DNA from: DAMCAP01 sp964369265
Lineage (GTDB): Bacteria > Bacillota > Clostridia > Oscillospirales > Ruminococcaceae
DNA length: 52,564 nucleotides
Direction: 5' to 3'
NCBI GenBank assembly: GCA_964369265.1
Contig: CAYJEV010000003.1
Span: 1-52,564, forward strand
Shown here: piece by piece, positions 6,752 to 13,760 of the stretch
Position numbering within the stretch: position 1 is the stretch's first letter
Layout of the letters: every line of letters begins with the position of its first letter
Position numbers and translations under genes: made by a program
The notes under the pieces: generated by a model
The model's database searches: none
What the model was told of the DNA's origin: nothing
The model's input: only the letters and a program-made list of their open reading frames with translations

Positions 6752-8572
6752 ATGAGTAATTTATCGAGTTTAAAAGAAAAGCTTATCACAAAGAAAACTT
6801 TGTTTTTGTCTGCTGGTGTGACAGCAATTTTGGTTGCAGGTATATTCATTTATCCAAGCCTAACAACTGGTGCGGCAGATGCTGATGCAATCGTTGCCAA
6901 TCAATATAAAGAAGAAGTTGCAGAAATTGGTAATATAGTTGTTGGTGTAACAGAAGAAGGCTCTGCTAGCATGAATGATAGCTCTGTGAACTTAGAGTTT
7001 GAAACTGTTATAGAGGAGGCTTTAGTAAAGGCTGGACAGTATGTCGAAGAAGGAACGCCTGTTGCAAAGATAAGCCTTGAAGAGTTTGAGCTTACTTATA
7101 ACGAGCTAATGCTTGAGCTTCAAAATGCTCAGATTGATCTGCAAAATGCTTATTTAGATGCTGACTCTCAAAGCATAGACGCTCAAATGTCTTACAATGA
7201 AGCTGTTTATAATGGAGAAAATGCAGAGGCTCTATATGAACTTAGCATTGAAGAGCTTCAAGCAGGTTATGATAAAATCCAAAATGAAATTGATTCTCTA
7301 AGAGATGAGTGGAGCGAGCTTGATGATCAAAAGGACGAAGGCCCTGATGAAGACGATATTGATGACATCGAAGATGAGATTGATGAGCTAAAAGCAGAAA
7401 TTGCAGATCTTGAAGCTCAGCTTGAACACGCTGAAAACTGCCCTACTAACAATTCAAAAACTTCAGCTGTAAATGATGCTTTTCTAGTTAGTGAAATAAG
7501 CGAAGACGTTTCTGAAACAACTGCCGACGAAAACGCTGACAACAGCGCTGAACCAACTGAAGACACAAACACTGAAGATACTTCTAACGAGGAACCAGAG
7601 AGCAATGATAGCTCTGATGAATGCGATCACCCAGAGTATGAGCATGACATTGACGAGCTAGAAAATGACCTAGAGAAACTATATGAAGAACTAGATAAAA
7701 AAGAAGATGAACTAGACAATGCAGAAGATGCAGCTGGCCAAGACTATGATGATATAGATAGCAAAATGGATGATATTGAAGACGATTTAGATGCAAAGTA
7801 TCTTGAGCTTGAAACATATCAATCTACAATGGACTTGCAAATGCTTGAAATTGAGGCAGACTATGATTCTAATGTATATAATCACAGTGTTGCTGAAAGC
7901 AGCTATCAAAATGATTTAAGCAAATCTAACAGCTCTATTCTATCAGCTCAACAAAAAGTTGCAGAACTACAAAATGACATTGCAGCTTTAGACGAGGTTT
8001 CAGAAGATGGCATTATCCTTGCTCCTATTAGCGGTTATGTGATGACTATTGCTGAGGAAGGCGATGATCTTAATGCTAATTCAGCTATTATAACAATTGC
8101 AGAAAAAGAGGTTGTTAATATTATTGTTAGCATTGCTCAAGAAGATATTGCTGATATAGAAATCGGTATGGATGCCAACATTCTTTTTGATGCTTATGAT
8201 GACATCACAATCCCAGCTGTGGTTGACAGCATTTCAATCTCCCCTTCTGGATCTATGCAAAGCTCTGTAAACTATTCTGTTAGCATTGCTTGCGATTTAA
8301 CAAATTTCCCAGAGACGGTTGTATATAATGGCATGACAGCAGAAGTTACTTTCATCCAAAAGCAAATCAAAGATGTTATAGCTATCTCAAACAAATGCAT
8401 TATCAACGAAGATGGAGCACAATATGTAAAGGTTAAGGCAGAAGATGGTAGTATCTCACAAGTTCCTGTCAAGACTGGTTTCTCCGATGGATTCACAGTT
8501 GAAATCACAGAAGGCATCAATGAAGGGGATATTGTTCTAATTGAAAGTGCGGTGAATATGAATGCGAATTAG
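6752..8572 (+). CDS. HlyD/MacA-type membrane fusion (adaptor) protein with long acidic coiled-coil hairpin
   Basis: Adaptor subunit of a MacAB/YknXYZ-like ABC exporter. One N-terminal transmembrane helix (about 17-36), then a split biotinyl-lipoyl-like domain (70-110 and 418-450, with PISGYV), and a C-terminal beta-barrel and membrane-proximal part (450-606). The hairpin inserted between the lipoyl halves is very long (about 115-415) and acidic; its middle (230-295) is a low-complexity Asn/Thr/Glu/Asp/Ser loop bounded by Cys230 (with His227) and Cys291 (with His293 and His298). At 606 residues it is far longer than the 370-400 usual for YknX/MacA. It overlaps the permease gene by 11 nt. In a single-membrane bacterium the hairpin would project into the cell wall. 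Confidence 0.85.
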   Translation: MSNLSSLKEKLITKKTLFLSAGVTAILVAGIFIYPSLTTGAADADAIVANQYKEEVAEIGNIVVGVTEEGSASMNDSSVNLEFETVIEEALVKAGQYVEEGTPVAKISLEEFELTYNELMLELQNAQIDLQNAYLDADSQSIDAQMSYNEAVYNGENAEALYELSIEELQAGYDKIQNEIDSLRDEWSELDDQKDEGPDEDDIDDIEDEIDELKAEIADLEAQLEHAENCPTNNSKTSAVNDAFLVSEISEDVSETTADENADNSAEPTEDTNTEDTSNEEPESNDSSDECDHPEYEHDIDELENDLEKLYEELDKKEDELDNAEDAAGQDYDDIDSKMDDIEDDLDAKYLELETYQSTMDLQMLEIEADYDSNVYNHSVAESSYQNDLSKSNSSILSAQQKVAELQNDIAALDEVSEDGIILAPISGYVMTIAEEGDDLNANSAIITIAEKEVVNIIVSIAQEDIADIEIGMDANILFDAYDDITIPAVVDSISISPSGSMQSSVNYSVSIACDLTNFPETVVYNGMTAEVTFIQKQIKDVIAISNKCIINEDGAQYVKVKAEDGSISQVPVKTGFSDGFTVEITEGINEGDIVLIESAVNMNAN

Positions 8573-9869
8573 TGAAATCCTTCGCTTAGTATTTATAAAT
8601 ATAAAGCAAAATAAATTCAAGGTCTTTCTAACTTCGCTTGGCGTTATTGTTGGTGCTGCAACAATTGTAATGGTAATTGCAATTGGCGAGGGAGGAAAGC
8701 AAGATGTTGCCGATCAATTCAAAAACCTAAATGCTGGCACAATAACTGTTACTGCCTCTGAAAACACCAGCATGATGGGCGGTATGCCAATGATGGACGG
8801 TATGCCAATGCCTTCTGGTGGAGGTGGAGGCGGTGGTGGCGGCTCAACTAGAAGCAGTGGTGGTGGCGGTGCAACGAGAAGCACTATGATGCCAGAAAGC
8901 ACAGCATTAGAGCAAGAAGATTTAGAAGATGTTCTCTTCTTTGTTCCTGATATTTCAGCTGGAGCATTATTTGCTGAAACGGAGAGCAGTGTTATTAGCG
9001 AAAATTTAGATGAAGCGATAACCTATGATATTGTTGCAACCGAAAGCAGTTATCAACAAATCTCTAACTTAAATGTCGAAATAGGCAGTTTCATAACAGA
9101 AGATGAAGTTGAAAATGTCACTAAGTCAGTTGTGCTTGGTTATGATGTTGCACTAGAGCTATTTGGCTCATCATATCTAGCTTATGATAGCACAGTTGAG
9201 ATTGATGGTCGAAGCTATATTGTAAATGGCGTTCTTTCCCAAATGGGAAGTGTAACTTCTGGAATTAGCCCTGATAACACTATTTTTATGCCATATTCAA
9301 CTGCAGAAAAATACTTATTAAGCAGAGATACAGCACCTAAAATCTCACTACTAGCTAGCGATGTTGACAGCGTGCCAACTGTTATTGAAAATGTAAACTT
9401 AGTGCTTACACAGTCAAACCCAGACAGCTCCTTCACTATTGAAGATGCTGGCGCAACAATGGACGCAGCAACTGATTCTGCAAATACTCTTTCTACACTA
9501 CTACTAGCAGTCGCTGCTATTGTATTTATCGTTGGTGGTATTGGAATAATGAATGTACTTTTCGTTTCTGTTAAAGAGAGAACTCGTGAGATTGGTGTTT
9601 TAAAGGCTATCGGCACTAAAAAAGGCGATATTCTGCTGTTATTCTTATTTGAAGCAGCTATGATTGGATTTATTGGTGGTGCAATTGGTGTGCTTTTAAG
9701 CTTCGCTATAATGCCGCTAATGCAATATACAGACATGACAGTTGTTATGACTGCTGAATCTGTTATACTAGCATTTGCTTTCGCAGTATTCACTGGAACA
9801 ACTTTCGGTTTCTATCCAGCATTTAAGGCTTCAAATCTTGTTCCTATCCAAGCTTTAAACAATGAATAA
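8562..9869 (+). CDS. MacB/FtsX-family ABC transporter permease with Gly/Met-rich loop
   Basis: Permease of 435 residues. First transmembrane helix about 22-42, MacB-type extracytoplasmic domain about 43-300, and three C-terminal FtsX helices (about 310-425) with the family signature VKERTREIGVLKAIG before the third. Unlike E. coli MacB, no ATPase domain is fused; the ATPase is encoded two genes downstream. Residues 71-110 form a striking insert: Met/Gly-rich (MMGGMPMMDGMPMPSG), then nine consecutive Gly, then STRSSGGGGATRSTMM. This insert faces outside the membrane. The ATG lies inside the end of the adaptor gene, so synthesis is coupled. The substrate cannot be inferred; drug, peptide or metal export are all possible for the family. 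Confidence 0.88.
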   Translation: MRISEILRLVFINIKQNKFKVFLTSLGVIVGAATIVMVIAIGEGGKQDVADQFKNLNAGTITVTASENTSMMGGMPMMDGMPMPSGGGGGGGGGSTRSSGGGGATRSTMMPESTALEQEDLEDVLFFVPDISAGALFAETESSVISENLDEAITYDIVATESSYQQISNLNVEIGSFITEDEVENVTKSVVLGYDVALELFGSSYLAYDSTVEIDGRSYIVNGVLSQMGSVTSGISPDNTIFMPYSTAEKYLLSRDTAPKISLLASDVDSVPTVIENVNLVLTQSNPDSSFTIEDAGATMDAATDSANTLSTLLLAVAAIVFIVGGIGIMNVLFVSVKERTREIGVLKAIGTKKGDILLLFLFEAAMIGFIGGAIGVLLSFAIMPLMQYTDMTVVMTAESVILAFAFAVFTGTTFGFYPAFKASNLVPIQALNNE

Positions 9870-9909
9870 TTAAACTGTATTTAAAAAAACAATTTTAGGA
9901 GTTAACAAA

Positions 9910-10563
9910 ATGAAAAAATATATAATAACAACAATTATAGCAACATCCCTAATGCTAACTGCTTGCAGTGCTGATGGTGGTGTTAGTAGCGACACAACCT
10001 CCCCTGCTCCATCATCAGAGGCAGTGGCAGAAACTAGCTCAACTCCTCCAGAAACTCGTCCTGCTGGAGCTTCTGGCATGAGCAAACCTGAAGGAGCGAG
10101 CAGACCTGAGGGTGCTGAAGGCGATATGGCAGAGAGAAAGCAAGTGACTGGTCAAGTAACAGAGGTTTTTGGTAACTCTATTACTGTTGAGATTGGAAAC
10201 CTTGACAGAGATGCAATGTCTGCTCAAATGCCAGATGCTTCTGCGAGTACAGAAGGGGGTGCAACCAGCAGACCTACTAATGGTGAGATGCCAGAAGACA
10301 TCAGCAGACCAGAAGGTGAAGGTGGTGGCACACGTCCATCTGGTGGCGGAATGATGGAAGGAAACGCTATGATGGGTGAAGGCACTGACTATTCTGAAAT
10401 AGTGGAGTTAACTGGAGAAACAGTAGACTATACCATCCCAGTTGGAACACCTGTTACGCAGTTTGGAACTGAGATGACCTTCTCACAAATAACTGAAGAA
10501 ATGTATGTAACAATAACATTCAATGGAGAGGACACAATAACAGCAGTTAATGTGCTTGGGTAA
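9910..10563 (+). CDS. Gly/Met/Pro-rich lipoprotein within the exporter operon
   Basis: Secreted lipoprotein of 217 residues: a short N-terminal signal with lipobox LTAC puts the lipidated Cys at residue 19. The mature part starts with a Ser/Thr/Pro linker (20-50), then repeats of SRPEGA/KPEGA type and Met/Gly patches such as GGGMMEGNAMMGEG. A C-terminal domain (about 155-217) reads as a small beta-rich fold (VDYTIPVGTPVTQFG ... YVTITFNGEDTITAV). AGGAG precedes the ATG. It sits between permease and ATPase genes, an unusual place, which argues that it works with the exporter. Its Met/Gly patches resemble the permease loop. I recognise no named family for the whole protein. Confidence 0.8.
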   Translation: MKKYIITTIIATSLMLTACSADGGVSSDTTSPAPSSEAVAETSSTPPETRPAGASGMSKPEGASRPEGAEGDMAERKQVTGQVTEVFGNSITVEIGNLDRDAMSAQMPDASASTEGGATSRPTNGEMPEDISRPEGEGGGTRPSGGGMMEGNAMMGEGTDYSEIVELTGETVDYTIPVGTPVTQFGTEMTFSQITEEMYVTITFNGEDTITAVNVLG

Positions 10564-10568
10564 TATGA

Positions 10569-11249
10569 ATGGATACTATAATTGATTTAAAAGATATAGT
10601 CAAAAAATATAAGACAGGCGATGATGAGCTAACTGTTTTAAAATCTGTTAGCTTGTCTGTAAATAGGGGCGAATTTGTTGCAATACTAGGACCTTCTGGT
10701 TCAGGAAAATCAACTCTTATGAATATTATAGGTTGCATGGATATTTGGGATAGTGGCGAATATTATATAGATGGAGTTTCTGTTCATGATAAAAAAGGCG
10801 AACAGCTAACTCAAATCAGAAACGATAAAATCGGTTTTATCTTTCAGCGATACCAGCTCATCCCAACCTACTCTGCGCTACAAAATATTATAATGCCACT
10901 AACAGCAAGGGGCTTTTCATATAATGATGCTGTCGAGCTTGCAAAGCCAACAATTGAGCTTTTAGGGCTTGGCGAAAGAGTTGGGCACAGACCTTCCGAG
11001 CTTTCAGGAGGACAACAACAGAGAGTTGCAATTGCTAGAGCCTTAGTAGGCTCTCCAGCGCTACTACTAGCCGATGAGCCAACTGGTGCGCTTGACTCTA
11101 AGACAGGCGCGGAGGTTATGACACTCTTTAAAGATCTACACAAGCTTGGTAATACAATTGTTATGATTACACATGACACACAAATTGCAAAAAATGCAGA
11201 TAGAATTATAAAAATAGTAGATGGAAATATTGTTCCATTTGAAGACTAG
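10569..11249 (+). CDS. ABC transporter ATP-binding protein (MacB/LolD/YknY type)
   Basis: ATPase subunit, 226 residues, the expected size. Walker A GPSGSGKST, Q-loop FIFQRYQLIP, signature LSGGQQQR, Walker B LLLADEPTGALDS and the switch His in MITHD are all intact. This sequence type partners FtsX/MacB permeases. It begins 5 nt after the lipoprotein stop with only a weak ribosome binding site, so it probably depends on coupling. It completes an adaptor-permease-lipoprotein-ATPase operon controlled, by inference, by the neighbouring two-component system. Confidence 0.95.
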   Translation: MDTIIDLKDIVKKYKTGDDELTVLKSVSLSVNRGEFVAILGPSGSGKSTLMNIIGCMDIWDSGEYYIDGVSVHDKKGEQLTQIRNDKIGFIFQRYQLIPTYSALQNIIMPLTARGFSYNDAVELAKPTIELLGLGERVGHRPSELSGGQQQRVAIARALVGSPALLLADEPTGALDSKTGAEVMTLFKDLHKLGNTIVMITHDTQIAKNADRIIKIVDGNIVPFED

Positions 11250-11250
11250 T

Positions 11251-11290
11251 ATATAGGGTTATAAGCTTACTCAAGCTTGTAGCCCTATAT
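11251..11290 (+). terminator. Hairpin at the end of the exporter operon
   Basis: An 18-bp stem ATATAGGGTTATAAGCTT / AAGCTTGTAGCCCTATAT with loop ACTC (two G-T pairs), two bases after the ATPase stop. The T tract is poor (ATTTAC), so termination may be partial. Confidence 0.6.
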
Positions 11291-11365
11291 TTACATTAAA
11301 ATTTGTTATTACAACTATCGACAAACTGCACAATTGTAATTTTTTAACTATTTTGTCTGAAATAC

Positions 11366-11394
11366 TTGAAATTATTGCAATAATTTGTTATAAT
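11366..11394 (+). promoter_or_regulatory. Sigma-A type promoter for the chemoreceptor gene
   Basis: TTGAAA (11366-11371), 17-bp spacer, TATAAT (11389-11394). The run of N begins two bases later, so the transcription start and part of the leader are unknown. Confidence 0.8.
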
Positions 11395-11395
11395 G

Positions 11396-11405
11396 NNNNN
11401 NNNNN
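11396..11405. other. Assembly gap (10 N)
   Basis: Ten N directly after a -10 box and about 65 bp before the chemoreceptor start. The true length of the missing segment cannot be known from the sequence; ten N is often a placeholder. Confidence 1.
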
Positions 11406-11469
11406 CAATAGTTTATTCACATATTATTCTGCGAATAACAAATTTATAATTATAAGTGAGGAAAAAGCA

Positions 11470-13197
11470 ATGAAGTTACTAAACAACAGGACTATTTCAA
11501 CAAAAATTAATACTATTATGACAATGGTAATTGTTCTAACTATTCTTATCTTAAGCGCTCTGCATTCGACAGAAACCTCATCAGATTTACACGACATATA
11601 TACAGAACAAGCTGTAATAGGAACAAATGTTCTTGCAACAGAACTCTCTCATTATGGCGATATTTTTTCAAATGATATCACAGATATGTTAGATAAGCTG
11701 AACCAAGATACTGGAATGCAGTTTACTATTTTCGAAGGTAATATGAGAAAATATACAACTATAGTCAATAATGGCGAAAGAGCTGTCGGAACAACATTAG
11801 ATCAAAACATAGCTGATATCGTTTTAACACAAGGCAAAACTTACACAGGCGAAGCTGAGATTCTAGGTATGCCTCATTTAACATCATACATCCCTTACAA
11901 AGATGATAGCGGAAAAGTTGTTGGTATTCTTTTTGCTGGAGTTAGCATTAGCGAAGTAACACCAATAATTGTTAGGAACATTGGTTTTAGCATTGTTGCT
12001 GGATTTATTTTGTTAGTAGTTTCAATTATGTTTGTTAGAACCTTTGTTAAAAAACAAATTACACAAAGACTAACAGAAGTTGTTAATGCAGCTTCCTCTA
12101 TATCTAATGGTAATTTTAATGTTGATGTACACAAGCTTCATAATGACGAAATTGGATCATTAGCTGAGTCATTTATTAACATGAAATCTAGCCTAACTAA
12201 CATTAGCAATGACATTATACATATTGTTGGAGAGGCTGGAAATGGAAACTGGAGAATAGCACCAGAGTCTGAGAGTGTTTATGTTGGCAACTGGTCAATT
12301 GTTAGGACTTCAATGCAAAAGATGATTGCCTCTGTTAATGATGCACTATCACAAGTGTATAGCTCTTCTGAACAAATCTCACTTGGTGCAAATCAAGTAG
12401 CTTCTAGTGCTCAAAACCTAGCTCAAGGTGCAACAGAACAAGCAGCCTCTGTACAAAACCTATCTCTTGCAATGGAGGGAATTTCTGATAAAATCAACTA
12501 CACTGCTAGCCAATCTAAAAGCGCTAAGGAAGCAACTGTTAAGGCAGCTAATGCGCTAGACATCAGCAATCAACAAATGAATGAAATGGTTGCTTCTATG
12601 AATGCTATCAACAATAAATCATATGAAATTAGCAAGATTATTAAGGCTATTGATGATATTGCATTCCAAACAAACATTCTAGCCCTAAACGCAGCTGTTG
12701 AGGCAGCAAGGGCAGGATCGGCTGGTAAGGGATTTGCCGTTGTTGCTGAAGAAGTTCGAAACCTAGCAACTAAATCTGCTGATTCAGCAAGAGAAACTGC
12801 TTCTTTAATAGAGGAAACTTTAGCTGTTGTTGAAAACGGAAATAAAATTGCAAGCGATACTTCTGCTTCAATTGCTAATGTAACAGAAATAACTAATGAG
12901 ATGAACAGCTTTGTTTCTCAAATAGCAGAAGCTTCAATTGAACAAGCTGAGGTTATTAAATCCATTAATGCAAGTACAGAGCAAATATCTTCTGTTATTG
13001 TTATAAATACTGCGACTGCTGAGGAAAGTGCGGCAGCTAACGAAGAGCTTTCTGGTCAAGCAAATGTGATGAGAGATTTAGTAGCAAGATTTGAGCTGAT
13101 TGGTAGAGCCAATACACCAAAAGCAGTTTATAATGAAAACGCTCTTTACTCTAACACACCAACCTATAATCATAATCAGCTAAGCGATAAATACTAA
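11470..13197 (+). CDS. Methyl-accepting chemotaxis protein with sCache-type sensor
   Basis: Transmembrane chemoreceptor, 575 residues. TM1 about 14-32, extracellular sensor about 35-162 resembling the single-Cache 3 family (VGTTLDQNIADIVLTQG, then SYIPYKDDSGKVVGILFAGVS), TM2 about 168-190, HAMP about 190-245, then the cytoplasmic coiled-coil signalling domain with the conserved tip FQTNILALNAAVEAARAG. It lacks a C-terminal CheR-tethering pentapeptide. I set the start at 11470 (MKLLNN) behind GTGAGGAAAA because the upstream in-frame extension runs through the N gap. It is a stand-alone gene with its own promoter and terminator, and the only motility-related gene here. Small-molecule ligands such as organic acids are typical for this sensor class. 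Confidence 0.95.
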   Translation: MKLLNNRTISTKINTIMTMVIVLTILILSALHSTETSSDLHDIYTEQAVIGTNVLATELSHYGDIFSNDITDMLDKLNQDTGMQFTIFEGNMRKYTTIVNNGERAVGTTLDQNIADIVLTQGKTYTGEAEILGMPHLTSYIPYKDDSGKVVGILFAGVSISEVTPIIVRNIGFSIVAGFILLVVSIMFVRTFVKKQITQRLTEVVNAASSISNGNFNVDVHKLHNDEIGSLAESFINMKSSLTNISNDIIHIVGEAGNGNWRIAPESESVYVGNWSIVRTSMQKMIASVNDALSQVYSSSEQISLGANQVASSAQNLAQGATEQAASVQNLSLAMEGISDKINYTASQSKSAKEATVKAANALDISNQQMNEMVASMNAINNKSYEISKIIKAIDDIAFQTNILALNAAVEAARAGSAGKGFAVVAEEVRNLATKSADSARETASLIEETLAVVENGNKIASDTSASIANVTEITNEMNSFVSQIAEASIEQAEVIKSINASTEQISSVIVINTATAEESAAANEELSGQANVMRDLVARFELIGRANTPKAVYNENALYSNTPTYNHNQLSDKY

Positions 13198-13209
13198 ATA
13201 AATATCCAA

Positions 13210-13245
13210 ACAAAAAATGTTGCCGAACTTGGCAACATTTTTTGT
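13210..13245. terminator. Bidirectional terminator between chemoreceptor and DUF1877 gene
   Basis: Perfect 15-bp stem ACAAAAAATGTTGCC / GGCAACATTTTTTGT with loop GAACTT, between convergent genes. Confidence 0.95.
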
Positions 13246-13259
13246 TTGTGATTTTTAGT

Positions 13260-13757
13260 TTAATAAATAGTTACTAAGACACTATTTTCGTTTCTTGAAG
13301 CATCTTTATAAAAGCTTATCATCGCTTCTAAAGAGCTAAACAACTCCTCTAAAGCAACTTCATTTCCATCGCTCCATATTTCAGGATAGATTTTATGTTT
13401 TTTAAAGCTTGATGCTGAAAATTTCGTCCTTAGCTCTTCCAAATTCAGCTTAGAGAGGGCTTCTGATATTTCATGCACCCTTTCGGCTGTTGAAAAACCT
13501 ATAAAGTCCTCCTCAACATCCTCTCTAAAAGTATCCTCGCCTATAACAGCCTCACTAAAAAGATTATCTAGTATTGGTTCTGTCGCAGATACACCAGTTA
13601 GCAGAAAATGAATAGCATCCCACATCTTATCAATATCTAAATACGGAACGATCTCGCTATCTAGTATCGCTTCTATTTCTCTAACCACCTGCAGGGCAGA
13701 AGCAGAATTTAAGCGAGCTAATGTGATATCATTAGCCTTTATATAACACGCTATCAT
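13260..13757 (-). CDS. YfbM-like protein (DUF1877)
   Basis: Cytoplasmic protein of 165 residues matching the DUF1877/YfbM family: YLDIDKMWDAIHFLLTG, then FSEAVIGED, ERVHEISEALSKLNLEELRTKF and HKIYPEIW follow the family pattern in order. The biochemical function is unknown. It begins 3 nt after the pheT stop, with AGAGGA overlapping the end of pheT, so it is the last gene of a pheS-pheT-yfbM transcription unit. The link to phenylalanyl-tRNA synthetase is probably only positional. Confidence 0.8.
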   Translation of the reverse strand: MIACYIKANDITLARLNSASALQVVREIEAILDSEIVPYLDIDKMWDAIHFLLTGVSATEPILDNLFSEAVIGEDTFREDVEEDFIGFSTAERVHEISEALSKLNLEELRTKFSASSFKKHKIYPEIWSDGNEVALEELFSSLEAMISFYKDASRNENSVLVTIY

Positions 13758-13760
13758 CAG

